From Clostridiales bacterium (GTDB taxonomy: Bacteria > Bacillota > Clostridia > Monoglobales > Monoglobaceae): 64,000 nt of DNA. The translations under genes were made by a program, and so were the position numbers. The notes beneath the pieces were generated by a model. That model was not told the DNA's origin, did not search any database, and saw only the letters and a list, made by a program, of their open reading frames with translations. The stretch covers positions 1 through 64,000 of the forward strand of contig JAHZIG010000012.1 in the NCBI GenBank assembly GCA_019419865.1, given 5' to 3'. Positions 43,827-53,528 of this stretch are shown one piece after another; position 1 is the first letter of the stretch; each line of letters opens with the position of its first letter.

Positions 43827-46097
43827 ATGGCGAAACGTACTCCTAAAAAGGGCGGCTCGGGTTTTTTCGCCGCTTTTAAGAGTAACAGGATAATTCAGGT
43901 CGTGACGCTGTTTTGTTTGGCTTTTGCGATATTGCTCGGCCGTTCGGCTTGGATACAGATAGTAAAAGGCGACGAGTATAAGCGCGACGCGCTTATACAG
44001 CAAACGACGGATAATACGGTGAGCGCAAAGCGCGGAAACATCTATGATAGAAATTATACGGTTTTGGCGACCAATATGACGGTCGAGACCGTTAGTATCG
44101 AGCCCGCGATCCTCAGAGAATCCATATCCTCGAAGAGCCTGAGCGTGGAAGACGTAGCGGGCAGGATAGGCGAGATATTAGCCGAGGATACGGGGAGCGT
44201 TAAGGATAAGATAAACAAGCAGAGCAGTTTCGAGTATTTGAAAAAGAGGATAGATAAGACTACGGCCGACGAACTGAGGACGTATGTGAGCAATACGGGG
44301 TTGAGCGGGATAAATTTCGTCGAGGACGTTAAAAGATATTATCCGTACAATAACTTCGCGTCTCAGGTCATAGGCTTTTGCGGAAGCGATAATCAGGGGC
44401 TCGACGGGATCGAGAGCGCGTACGACGACGTCTTGAGCGGAGTTCCCGGACGCGTCGTATCGACTCAGCAGTCCACAGGACTCGAATCCGGCGGCAACTA
44501 TGAGAGTTACATAGAGGCTCAGGACGGCAATTCGGTCGTGCTTACGATAGACGAGACGATCCAGGGATTCGTTGAAAAGCATCTGGAAAACGCCAGAGTC
44601 GAGAACAAGCTTAAGGAAGGCGCGGCGGCTATAGTGATGGACGTGAACACCGCGGAAATACTCGCGATGTGTACAAAACCCGATTACGATCTAAACGAGC
44701 CGTTCGTAATAACGGACGCGATAGAAGAAAAGTATCCCGGCGTTACCGAGGAGCTTAAAGGTCTCGAAGGCGAAGCCTACAGCGAACGCTTTAACGAAGT
44801 GATACAGACCGTGCGCAGAAACAAGGCGGTCGTGGATTCCTACGAGCCCGGTTCTACGTTCAAGTCGGTCACCGCGTCGATAGCGCTCGAGAGCAGCGCT
44901 TGCTCGCTCGAGGATCAGTTTACCTGCGGCGGCTCTTATACCGTTCAGGATAGATCGATAAGATGCGCGAACACGAGCGGACACGGGACTCAGACGTTTG
45001 CCGAGGCCGTGAAGAATTCGTGTAACCCGGCGTTTATTCAGATAGGACAGAAGATAGGAAAAGAAAAATTCTTAGAGGGCGCGGAAGCGTTCGGTTTCTT
45101 CTCTAAAACGGGTATCGAGCTGCCCGGCGAGAATACGGGCGTAGGATTTTCGTTGGATAATTTTACCGACGTCGATCTGGCTACGTCTTCGTTCGGACAG
45201 TCGATCACGGTCACGCCGCTTCAAATGGTCACGGCCGTCAGCGCGATAGCGAACGGCGGCAGGCTGCTCAAGCCGCATCTGGTAAAACAGATCGTCAATT
45301 CGGACATGGGGATCGTTGAGAACATCGAGACCGAGGTCGTAAGACAGGTGATATCCGAGGAGACCAGCGATCAGATGTGCGAGATACTCGAATCGGTCGT
45401 AAGCGAAGGCGGCGGTAAGAACGCTTACCTCGCCGGATATAGGATAGCGGGAAAAACCGGTACGTCGGAAAAATATCCGCGTAATCAGAACAAGTATGTG
45501 GCGTCGTTTATCGGCTTCGCGCCGGCCGACGATCCGCAGGTTGTATGTCTCGTACTGCTCGACGAGCCGCAGGGCGATTCATATTACGGCGGAGCTATCG
45601 CGGCGCCGGTAGTCAGGGATATCCTTGAAGAGACGCTGCAATATTTGGACGTCGAACCGAGATACAACGAGGACGAAGAGGCTTATGTAGACGTGGACGT
45701 TCCGGACATAACCGGAATGACGGTAGAAGAGGCGGAAAGCGCGCTCGCCGAGCAGGAGCTTGAGATAAGAGTCGAAGGTTCTTCCGATAATATAATAACG
45801 GATCAGATACCTAAGGCTAACACAAAAGCGACCGTCGGAGCCGCTATAGTGGCGTATACGGAGGGCGAGAAGGCGACGCGAACGGTCGAAGTACCGGATC
45901 TGATCGGCGAGAGCGTTTCGTCCGTTAATTCCATTATTGTAAATAACGGGCTGAACGCAAAAATAAAGGGCGTGTCTAAGAGCGGCGGATCCGCCGTTTG
46001 CGTAGAACAATCGCCCGTAGCCGGAACTATGGTCGAACCGGGAACGGTGATCACGGTCGATTTCAGATATTCCGACAGCGAGACCGTTAACGACTAA
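43827..46097 (+). CDS. spoVD: Class B penicillin-binding protein with two PASTA domains (SpoVD/FtsI type)
   Basis: A 756-residue peptidoglycan transpeptidase. A membrane anchor lies at about 24-45, a dimerisation domain follows ('AKRGNIYDRN'), then the transpeptidase with 'SxxK' at S343-K346 ('EPGSTFKS'), 'SCN' at 398-400 and 'KTG' at 543-545. Two PASTA domains occupy about 630-755 ('VPDITGMTVEEAESAL' and 'VPDLIGESVSSVNSII'). Class B PBPs with PASTA domains include SpoVD (spore cortex) and PbpB (septum); sequence alone does not decide. The start has GGAGG. It lies between ftsL and murE. Confidence 0.94.
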   Translation: MAKRTPKKGGSGFFAAFKSNRIIQVVTLFCLAFAILLGRSAWIQIVKGDEYKRDALIQQTTDNTVSAKRGNIYDRNYTVLATNMTVETVSIEPAILRESISSKSLSVEDVAGRIGEILAEDTGSVKDKINKQSSFEYLKKRIDKTTADELRTYVSNTGLSGINFVEDVKRYYPYNNFASQVIGFCGSDNQGLDGIESAYDDVLSGVPGRVVSTQQSTGLESGGNYESYIEAQDGNSVVLTIDETIQGFVEKHLENARVENKLKEGAAAIVMDVNTAEILAMCTKPDYDLNEPFVITDAIEEKYPGVTEELKGLEGEAYSERFNEVIQTVRRNKAVVDSYEPGSTFKSVTASIALESSACSLEDQFTCGGSYTVQDRSIRCANTSGHGTQTFAEAVKNSCNPAFIQIGQKIGKEKFLEGAEAFGFFSKTGIELPGENTGVGFSLDNFTDVDLATSSFGQSITVTPLQMVTAVSAIANGGRLLKPHLVKQIVNSDMGIVENIETEVVRQVISEETSDQMCEILESVVSEGGGKNAYLAGYRIAGKTGTSEKYPRNQNKYVASFIGFAPADDPQVVCLVLLDEPQGDSYYGGAIAAPVVRDILEETLQYLDVEPRYNEDEEAYVDVDVPDITGMTVEEAESALAEQELEIRVEGSSDNIITDQIPKANTKATVGAAIVAYTEGEKATRTVEVPDLIGESVSSVNSIIVNNGLNAKIKGVSKSGGSAVCVEQSPVAGTMVEPGTVITVDFRYSDSETVND

Positions 46098-46177
46098 CGG
46101 CGCGTTTGAGCTTGATTATACAGGCGTATGTTATAAAATGCGAGAGATTTATATCGACAGCTTTGGCGTTATAAATA

Positions 46178-46206
46178 TTGTAAATTCCATAGCGTTGTGA
46201 TATAAT
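46178..46206 (+). promoter_or_regulatory. Promoter of murE
   Basis: TTGTAA (46178-46183), 17 bases, TATAAT (46201-46206), about 105 bases before the murE start. Confidence 0.7.
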
Positions 46207-46311
46207 ATTTACATTGTATATTTATAGGCGTTGTTTCGGCGGCGCGGCGGGATAAATTTGAGCGATATTGATAAAGCGTTTATAGAGACGTTTAAAACAG
46301 GGGGAAGTATT

Positions 46312-47754
46312 ATGAATCTTGTGGAATTAATGGCGGACGTTGATATCAAGGAAACGCACGGGGACTGCAACATCGATATAACAGGGCTGGCTTACGATTC
46401 AAGAGAGGTTAAGCCGGGCGACGTATTTGTATGTATTTCCGGATATCAGACGGACGGACACCAGTATGCGAGGTCGGCGGCCGAGAGCGGAGCGGCCGCT
46501 ATAGTCGCCGAGCGCGAGCTTGACGACGTGAATATTCCTTACGTTATAGTGGAAAACAGCAGGATAGCTATGTCGAGGATGGCGGCTAAATACTATGATT
46601 ATCCGTTTAGAAAATTTAAGCTGATCGGCATAACGGGAACTAACGGAAAGACTACGACGACTTATCTTGTAAAGGCGATATTGGAAAGCCTTGGGAAAAA
46701 AGTGGGGCTTATCGGCACGAACCAGAACATGATCGGCGATAAGGTCTTGCCTTCAGAGCGGACCACGCCGGATTCGCTCGAGCTTATGCAGCTTTTCGCG
46801 ATGATAGCGGAGGCGAAGGCGGATTATGTGGTCATGGAGGTCTCGTCGCACGCGCTGGCGCTCGACCGCGTGACGTCGTGTGAATTCGACGTGGGCGCGT
46901 TTACTAACATAACCCAGGACCATCTGGATTTTCACAAGACGATGGAGAATTATTTGGACGCTAAAAGTATTTTGTTCGATATATCCCGCGTGGGAGTGGT
47001 AAATTTAGACGATCCGAAAGGCGGATATCTTGTAGATAAGGCCAATACCGAGAGTATGATAACTTACGGCATAGAAAGCGACTGCGACCTTAAAGCGAGC
47101 GATATCCATTTAAATTCGGACGGCGTGAAGTTTCACGTTTCATACGGCGGCGCCGAAGAGGACGTCGATTTAAAAATACCGGGCAGGTTCTCGGTATACA
47201 ACGCGCTTACCGCGCTGGGCTGCATACTGGCGCTCAACGTTCCGCTCGATAAAGCGGTCGAAGGCCTGCATACCGCAGGCGGAGTCAAAGGCCGTATCGA
47301 GGTGGTTCCGACCAATACTGATTTTACGGTCATAATCGATTACGCGCATACGCCGGACGGACTTTTGAACGTTTTAAACGCGATTAAGGATTTCGCTAAG
47401 GGCAGGATAATAACAGTGTTCGGCTGCGGCGGCGACAGAGACGCGCTGAAGCGCCCGAAGATGGGCAAGATCGCCGGAGAGCTTTCCGATATATGCGTCG
47501 TAACCAGCGATAATCCAAGGACGGAGGATCCCGTAAAGATAGTAAACGAGGTCGAGGCGGGCGTCAAGGAGACCGGCTGTAAATACGTTAAGATAGTGAA
47601 CAGGTTCGAGGCGATCGAATACGCTCTTGACCTTGCCGAAAAAGATGATATAATACTACTTGCCGGAAAAGGCCATGAAACGTACCAGATCTTGGGAAAT
47701 ACTACCATTCATTTTGATGAAAGGGAGATAGTTAAGAAGCTTTTGTCAGATTAA
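46312..47754 (+). CDS. murE: UDP-MurNAc-tripeptide ligase MurE, meso-DAP type
   Basis: A 480-residue Mur ligase: 'GLAYDSREVKPGDVFVC', ATP loop 'GITGTNGKTTTTYL' and C-terminal 'DNPRTEDP'. The DNPR motif is the hallmark of enzymes that add meso-diaminopimelate, so a meso-DAP peptidoglycan is predicted. The upstream 27 codons of the open frame have no ribosome-binding site; the ATG at 46312 follows AGGGGGA. A structured intergenic element follows the stop. Confidence 0.96.
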   Translation: MNLVELMADVDIKETHGDCNIDITGLAYDSREVKPGDVFVCISGYQTDGHQYARSAAESGAAAIVAERELDDVNIPYVIVENSRIAMSRMAAKYYDYPFRKFKLIGITGTNGKTTTTYLVKAILESLGKKVGLIGTNQNMIGDKVLPSERTTPDSLELMQLFAMIAEAKADYVVMEVSSHALALDRVTSCEFDVGAFTNITQDHLDFHKTMENYLDAKSILFDISRVGVVNLDDPKGGYLVDKANTESMITYGIESDCDLKASDIHLNSDGVKFHVSYGGAEEDVDLKIPGRFSVYNALTALGCILALNVPLDKAVEGLHTAGGVKGRIEVVPTNTDFTVIIDYAHTPDGLLNVLNAIKDFAKGRIITVFGCGGDRDALKRPKMGKIAGELSDICVVTSDNPRTEDPVKIVNEVEAGVKETGCKYVKIVNRFEAIEYALDLAEKDDIILLAGKGHETYQILGNTTIHFDEREIVKKLLSD

Positions 47755-47867
47755 ACGGGTCATAAAGCTCGGATATTCGGCATATATTGATAAGCGGATC
47801 TAAAGCTGAGGTGTAGATCTGCATACGCATAATTATATTCATTTATCGCCAGGATATTCGGGTCGTA

Positions 47868-47918
47868 CGATCCCGCCGGCAAGCGCCGGTATTTTTAGCC
47901 GTACCGCGGCCGGGATCG
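47868..47918. other. Compact three-way-junction palindrome between murE and murF
   Basis: Outer stem CGATCCCG (47868-47875) / CGGGATCG (47911-47918) directly encloses two inner hairpins: CCGGC/GCCGG (47876-47889) and GCCG/CGGC (47898-47910). The three helices meet with no spare bases at the outer stem. No gene or T-tail explains it. It could be a structured RNA, a processing site, or a small palindromic repeat. Confidence 0.5.
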
Positions 47919-48015
47919 CGTTTATTTGACGGGCGCTTTAAAAATACGAGTTTGATAATATGACATATGCATAATTGGTTATTATACCGTATGCATATCG
48001 TATGGGGTGAAGTTT

Positions 48016-49401
48016 ATGGAATGGATATTAAATATCGCTCAGATAGCGGAAGCGACAGGCGGAGAAATTTGTAATTGTAATCCTGACGAAATAGTTAAGG
48101 ACGTCGTAAGAGACAGCAGAGAGGTCGAAGAAGGAGTCGTCTTTCTGGCGCTTAACGGCGAGAATAACAATGGACACAAGTTTGTCCCCACGGCGATAGA
48201 AAACGGCGCCATATGCTGCGTCGTCAACAGAGACGAGGGCGACTTTGGGAAGCTGCCGGTTATCAAGGTGGACGATACGTTCAAGGCTTTGATGGATATC
48301 GCGTCCTATTACAGGATGCAGTTCGATATCCCGATCGTCGGCATAACCGGAAGCGTAGGAAAGACTTCGACGAAAGAAATGATTGCGTGCGTTTTGGGAG
48401 AAGAGTTTAAGACGCATAAAACGGAAGGGAATTATAATAACGAAGTCGGAGTTCCGCTGACGCTGCTCAGATTGTCGAAAGACGACGATATTTCCGTGAT
48501 AGAGATGGGAATGAGCAATTTCGGAGAAATATCCAGACTTACAAACGCGGTAAAACCCGACACGGCTGTCATAACTAATATCGGCGTTTCGCATATCGAG
48601 AACCTGGGAAGCAGAGAGGGGATACGCAAGGCTAAGTTCGAGATCTTCGAAGGGCTTTCGGTAGACGGCACAGTGATCTTAAACGGAGACGATCCGTATC
48701 TCTGGAGCGCGAACGGCGACATCGATTACGAGACGCTCTATTATGGGATCGAAAACAAGGCCTGCGATATAGTGGCCAAAGATATAAAGACTTTTTCTGA
48801 CAGCAGCGAATTTACGCTCAGGATCGACGGGGAAGAGTATAGGTTTGAGATAAACGCCCCCGGAGTTCACCATATATACAACGCGTTGGCGGCCGTGTTG
48901 GTCGGTATCAAATATAATATGAGCGTTGAGAATATCGTCGCCGGAATCAAGAGTTTCGAGCCGTCCGGACACAGACAGGTGATCGTTGAGACGGACAAAT
49001 TCACGATAATCGAGGATTATTATAACGCGAGTCCGGATTCGATGCAGTCCGGGTTAAACGTTTTAAGCATTACCGAGCGTGGCGAGGGATCGAGAAAGGT
49101 CGCGTGCCTTGCGGATATGCTCGAGCTTGGCAATATATCCAAGCAGGCGCACAGACAGGTGGGACACGTGGTCGCCGATTCTAAGGCAGACTGTTTGATC
49201 GTCATAGGAAACGACGCGAAGTATATTGCCGAGGGAGCTGTGGACAACGGATTCGATCCGGGAAATATATATTACTTTGAAAATAATGATAAAGCTAAAG
49301 CCGAGCTTGAAAATATCGTAAGAGACGGCGACATAATTCTGATCAAGGGTTCGAGGGGTATGCGTCTCGAGGAGATAGCTAATTATTTAGAGAACCTGTA
49401 G
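48016..49401 (+). CDS. murF: UDP-MurNAc-pentapeptide ligase MurF
   Basis: A 461-residue ligase that adds D-Ala-D-Ala. Features are 'VRDSREVEEGVVFLALNG', the ATP loop 'GITGSVGKTSTKEMI', 'EMGMSNFGEISRLTNAVKPD' and 'NASPDSMQSGLNVL'. The ATG at 48016 is 7 bases after GGGGTG; a GTG at 48007 is within that site. It follows murE by 260 bases on the same strand. Confidence 0.96.
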   Translation: MEWILNIAQIAEATGGEICNCNPDEIVKDVVRDSREVEEGVVFLALNGENNNGHKFVPTAIENGAICCVVNRDEGDFGKLPVIKVDDTFKALMDIASYYRMQFDIPIVGITGSVGKTSTKEMIACVLGEEFKTHKTEGNYNNEVGVPLTLLRLSKDDDISVIEMGMSNFGEISRLTNAVKPDTAVITNIGVSHIENLGSREGIRKAKFEIFEGLSVDGTVILNGDDPYLWSANGDIDYETLYYGIENKACDIVAKDIKTFSDSSEFTLRIDGEEYRFEINAPGVHHIYNALAAVLVGIKYNMSVENIVAGIKSFEPSGHRQVIVETDKFTIIEDYYNASPDSMQSGLNVLSITERGEGSRKVACLADMLELGNISKQAHRQVGHVVADSKADCLIVIGNDAKYIAEGAVDNGFDPGNIYYFENNDKAKAELENIVRDGDIILIKGSRGMRLEEIANYLENL

Positions 49402-49526
49402 CATAAAACGCCGGCGTATTTTGAAGTTTGAAGGATTTAGACTGAATTGATATAATATAAAAAACTTAGACGAACGAAGAATTTATTTTATTGACAACAA
49501 GGCGATACATAAGAGGGAGGAAGATT

Positions 49527-50516
49527 ATGGATATAGTAACGATATGTATTATATTAGCCGTCGCGGCGTTCGTCGTCGCATTGATAGCCGGAAAGATCCT
49601 TATACCGGTATTACATAAGCTTAAGTTTGGACAGGAGATCCGCGAGGAGGGGCCGAAGTGGCACGCGGCTAAGTCGGGAACTCCGACTATGGGCGGAATG
49701 ATCTTTATATTTTCCATGCTTTTGGTTTATATAATATGCATGATAGTAGGATCGATTTTTGATATCGACTTCGGCGCGGCGTATGAGATGATAATGCTGT
49801 TTTCGCTCGCGTTGGCGTTCGGCGTAATAGGATTTATCGACGATTATATAAAGGTCATATTAAAGCGTAATCTGGGACTTACGGCTATACAAAAATTCAG
49901 CCTCCAGTTTATCGTGTCGCTGCTGTTTTCGATGTGGGTCGCGTTGGGTACTGACACGGGGACTCAGATAGCGATACCGTTTATAAACAGATACGTCGAT
50001 CTCAGCTGGTTATATATACCGTTTACTATGTTCGTAATGCTGGCTTCGGTCAACAGCGTCAACCTGACCGACGGACTCGACGGTCTGGCGTCGTCGGTGA
50101 CGATAGTGGTGGCCTTGTTCTACACGATACTTTCGGTTAAGACCGAGAACTGCACGGTCGCGTTCTTCGGCGCGGCGCTGATCGGTTCGCTCGTCGGATT
50201 CCTGTGCTATAACTGGAAGCCGGCTAAGGTTTTTATGGGCGATACCGGCTCGCTGTTTCTGGGCGGAGCGGTATGCGGAATGGCTATTTTGTTAAAACAG
50301 CCGATAACCCTGCTCATTGTGGGATTCGTATACGTTATGGAGACGCTGTCGGTCATAATCCAGGTCGCGTCCTATAAGCTCACCGGAAAACGCGTGTTTA
50401 AGATGTCGCCGATACACCATCATTTCGAGATGTGCGGCTGGAGCGAGGTCAAGGTGGTGACTGTGTTTACCGCGGGTACGGTCATATTATGCGCGCTTAT
50501 GTATTTGGCGCTGTAG
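49527..50516 (+). CDS. mraY: Phospho-MurNAc-pentapeptide transferase MraY
   Basis: A 329-residue polytopic enzyme that makes lipid I from UDP-MurNAc-pentapeptide and undecaprenyl phosphate. Signatures: 'KSGTPTMGGMIF', 'FIDDYIKV', 'NLTDGLDGLASS' and 'SPIHHHFEMCGWSE'. About ten membrane helices are visible. The ATG follows GGGAGGAAG; the upstream codons of the open frame lack a site. murD, which often follows mraY, is absent. Confidence 0.97.
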   Translation: MDIVTICIILAVAAFVVALIAGKILIPVLHKLKFGQEIREEGPKWHAAKSGTPTMGGMIFIFSMLLVYIICMIVGSIFDIDFGAAYEMIMLFSLALAFGVIGFIDDYIKVILKRNLGLTAIQKFSLQFIVSLLFSMWVALGTDTGTQIAIPFINRYVDLSWLYIPFTMFVMLASVNSVNLTDGLDGLASSVTIVVALFYTILSVKTENCTVAFFGAALIGSLVGFLCYNWKPAKVFMGDTGSLFLGGAVCGMAILLKQPITLLIVGFVYVMETLSVIIQVASYKLTGKRVFKMSPIHHHFEMCGWSEVKVVTVFTAGTVILCALMYLAL

Positions 50517-50583
50517 GATTATTGAGATTTTAATCGATATAGATAAAAAAGCAGTTCGTCTGTTAAAGAAAAGGAGGTTTGTC

Positions 50584-52068
50584 ATGGACAGGAGAAGAAA
50601 CGACGATTCATACGAATACGGACGCTCAAACAGATCCGGCGGCGGCAGACGCGGCGGAAGCGGCCGTTTCAGCTCGCGGTCGGGCGGCTCGTCAAGCGGC
50701 GCCGCCGGGAACAACGGCAAGAATTATGTTAACAATACTAACGGATATTCTTCATCCAATCAGTATCTATACAGACAAAATAAAAACGATTACAGTAAAC
50801 TCAGCTCGAAATCCGGATTAAACGGGTCGAGTTATCCGAGCCGCAACCTGTATTCTCCCAGCTATGATTTAAAGACGGGCAGATTTCGGACAGACGAAAA
50901 CGAGGTTTATCAAAAAAGAAACGAGAGCGCGGTCAGAAGCGGCGGTGGCGGCGGTGGCGTTATAAGCGGCGGCCGGAGACTGCTCAGAAACGTTTACGGC
51001 AAGATAGACTATCAGTTTCTGGCGATCACTTTGATACTTGTCGCTTTCGGCATAATAATGCTGTACAGCGCGAGCAGTTCCCGCGCGTACGTGCAGTATA
51101 ACGACAGTCTCTATTACATGAAAGGCCAGGTAAAAGGTCTGATACTCGGACTTATAGCGATGTTTATAACTTCGAGGTTGGATTACCATGTATATCTTAA
51201 ATTCAGTGTGCCAATATACATTTTTGCGGGATTGTTGCTCGTATTGGTATTATTTTTTGGCACGACGACGAACGGAGCTACAAGGTGGCTGTTTGGATTC
51301 CAGCCGTCGGAGATAGCTAAGTTTGCAATTATAATAGCGTGCTCGGCGTTTTTGTACGTTTATCAGGTCAGACTGCATCTGTTTTTCAAGGGTTTCTGTC
51401 CATGCTTGATATTAGCGGGGATGTATATAATTCTCCTCGCGCTGGAGCCGCATTTTAGCTGTATAATACTCGTATTTTTGACTACGATATTACTTCTGTT
51501 TGTGGCGGGGGCAAAGTGGAAACACTTCTTTATCGTGGGCGTTCCAAGCCTTATAGGCGGTATAATCATGATGGTCATGGAGCCGTATAGGTTCCAGAGA
51601 CTTGTATCGTTTACGAATCCTTTCGCGTATATACGCGACGAAGGCTGGCAGGTGGTCCAGTCGCTGTACGCGATAGGTTCGGGAGGCTTTTTCGGCGTCG
51701 GTCTCGGGCAGAGCCGGCAAAAGTATATGTCGCTGCCGGAGCCGCATAACGACTTTATCTTTTCGGTTCTGGCGGAGGAACTGGGCCTTCTCGGAGTGAT
51801 CGTGGTTATAGGGCTTTTCGCTTTCCTGATAATACGCGGGATAAGCATAGCGTCGAAAGCTCCCGATAAGTTCGGAACTCTTTTGGTAGCCGGAATAGTC
51901 GGGATAATAGGATTCCAGGCGATGATCAATATAGCCGTCGTAACGTCCACGCTTCCGGCGACCGGTATGCCGCTCCCGTTCTTCAGTTACGGCAGTACGG
52001 CGCTTACGATGACGCTTGCGGAGATAGGGATAGTCCTTAACGTGTCGCGGCAGCGAAGGCTGATTTGA
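50584..52068 (+). CDS. ftsW: SEDS glycosyltransferase FtsW with Gly/Ser-rich N-terminus
   Basis: A 494-residue SEDS-family lipid II polymerase partnering a class B PBP such as the one at 43827. The membrane core starts at about residue 140 ('FLAITLILVAFGIIMLYSASSS') with about ten helices, the SEDS signatures 'NGATRWLFGFQPSEIAKFA' and 'TGMPLPFFSYGSTALTMTL', and 'EPHFSC'. The first 135 residues are Gly/Ser/Arg/Asn-rich and probably disordered, which is unusual; typical FtsW proteins are about 370-400 residues. The ATG has AAAGGAGG. Confidence 0.93.
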   Translation: MDRRRNDDSYEYGRSNRSGGGRRGGSGRFSSRSGGSSSGAAGNNGKNYVNNTNGYSSSNQYLYRQNKNDYSKLSSKSGLNGSSYPSRNLYSPSYDLKTGRFRTDENEVYQKRNESAVRSGGGGGGVISGGRRLLRNVYGKIDYQFLAITLILVAFGIIMLYSASSSRAYVQYNDSLYYMKGQVKGLILGLIAMFITSRLDYHVYLKFSVPIYIFAGLLLVLVLFFGTTTNGATRWLFGFQPSEIAKFAIIIACSAFLYVYQVRLHLFFKGFCPCLILAGMYIILLALEPHFSCIILVFLTTILLLFVAGAKWKHFFIVGVPSLIGGIIMMVMEPYRFQRLVSFTNPFAYIRDEGWQVVQSLYAIGSGGFFGVGLGQSRQKYMSLPEPHNDFIFSVLAEELGLLGVIVVIGLFAFLIIRGISIASKAPDKFGTLLVAGIVGIIGFQAMINIAVVTSTLPATGMPLPFFSYGSTALTMTLAEIGIVLNVSRQRRLI

Positions 52069-52301
52069 CGTACCATGCCGGAGCTGATATGGAATTATAA
52101 ATTATATTGACTTTGGTTTCCGTAGTTTTATCCGGCGGGGAATTTGACGTGAGAGTCCCGCTAAGTTATAAGGCTGCGGAATTTTTTATAGTAAGCCGGT
52201 TTAGATTAAGAGTTTTAAGCGAATTTATTTATCGCGGATCTATGCGGACTGAAGACCCGGCGCTTGAGGCGGCGAGAACGTTTATAGGAGGGCGTTTTAA
52301 A

Positions 52302-53411
52302 ATGAGAATACTATTTTCCGGCGGAGGCACGGCCGGACATATAAACCCGGCGGTAGCGATCGCCAGAGCGGTATCCGAGAAAGAGGACTGCGAGGCGGCG
52401 TTCGTCGGCACGGGCGAAGGCTTAGAGTCGGAGCTTATCCCCAGACTGGGTTATAAGCTGTACAAGATCAAAGTTCACGGCTTTGAAAGAAGTTTAAAGC
52501 CGTCGAACATAAAAAATCTGCTTGAACTGCCTAAGAGTATAAGCGATTCGAAAAAGATAATAAAGGATTTTAAGCCGGATATCGCGATTGGCACCGGCGG
52601 CTATGTGGCGGGGCCGGTCCTGTACGCGGCGGCCAAACTGAAGATCCCGACGCTTATACACGAATCGAACGCCTACCCGGGCGTAACCACAAAAATACTT
52701 TCAAGGTATGTCGATACCGTGGCTCTGGGCGCGGAGAACGCGAAAGAGTATTTGGGAAAGGCCAAGCGGATAGTCTATACGGGCAATCCGGTGCGTCCGT
52801 CGATACTTTCGGTGAGCGAGTTCGAGGCGAGAAGGCGTCTTGGACTGGATAACAGACCGTTTATCGTTATATTCGGCGGCAGTATGGGCGCGCGGGATTT
52901 TAACAAGAACATAGTGGATTGGATATGCAAATACGCGAGCGACGGAAGATACCAGATAATGATGGGGACCGGAAAGTTTCATCAATACGATACGGTGCTC
53001 GAAAGATTTAAGGCCGGCGGCAAGGATATAAGCGAGATCGACGGGCTTACGGTAAGCGAATACATATACGATATGGACGTTGTGATGAGCGCGGCGGATC
53101 TTGTGATCTCAAGAGCCGGGGCCTCGACTTTGAGCGAGCTTACGGCGCTCGGCAAGCCCGCCGTGTTGGTCCCGTCGCCTTACGTTACGGCGAACCATCA
53201 GGAACACAACGCCCGGGCGGTCGAGTCCAAGGGCGGAGCGCGGGTGATACTGGAAAGCGAGCTGAGCCCGGAGACGCTCGAGAAGACGGTCTCGGAGCTG
53301 ACCGGGGATAAGGATAAACTCAGAAAGATGCGCGCCGCGTCTAAGGCGTGCGGTACGACGAGAGCGACTGAGGATATTTATAACGAGATGAAAAGACTGC
53401 TCGGTAAATAG
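52302..53411 (+). CDS. murG: UDP-GlcNAc transferase MurG
   Basis: A 369-residue peripheral membrane GT28 enzyme that makes lipid II. Key motifs are 'SGGGTAGHINPAVAIA', 'GTGGYVAGPVLYAA', 'GGSMGARDFN' and 'SRAGASTLSELTALGKPAVLVPSP', in parts. The ATG at 52302 follows AGGAGG with 10 bases; the 65 upstream codons of the open frame have no site or homology and are rejected. Confidence 0.96.
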   Translation: MRILFSGGGTAGHINPAVAIARAVSEKEDCEAAFVGTGEGLESELIPRLGYKLYKIKVHGFERSLKPSNIKNLLELPKSISDSKKIIKDFKPDIAIGTGGYVAGPVLYAAAKLKIPTLIHESNAYPGVTTKILSRYVDTVALGAENAKEYLGKAKRIVYTGNPVRPSILSVSEFEARRRLGLDNRPFIVIFGGSMGARDFNKNIVDWICKYASDGRYQIMMGTGKFHQYDTVLERFKAGGKDISEIDGLTVSEYIYDMDVVMSAADLVISRAGASTLSELTALGKPAVLVPSPYVTANHQEHNARAVESKGGARVILESELSPETLEKTVSELTGDKDKLRKMRAASKACGTTRATEDIYNEMKRLLGK

Positions 53412-53528
53412 CGGTATTTAGCGCCCGGCGCCCGGCACATAAAACAAAATATTTCATAAAATAATAACGGAGAAAAATATCATGTTTCATGATCGCATAT
53501 CTACCGATAATTATGGAGGTGAAATATT

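Noticed and set aside
52107-52301. 65-codon N-terminal extension of murG
   Set aside because: No ribosome-binding site or recognisable homology; the ATG at 52302 gives the standard MurG N-terminus.
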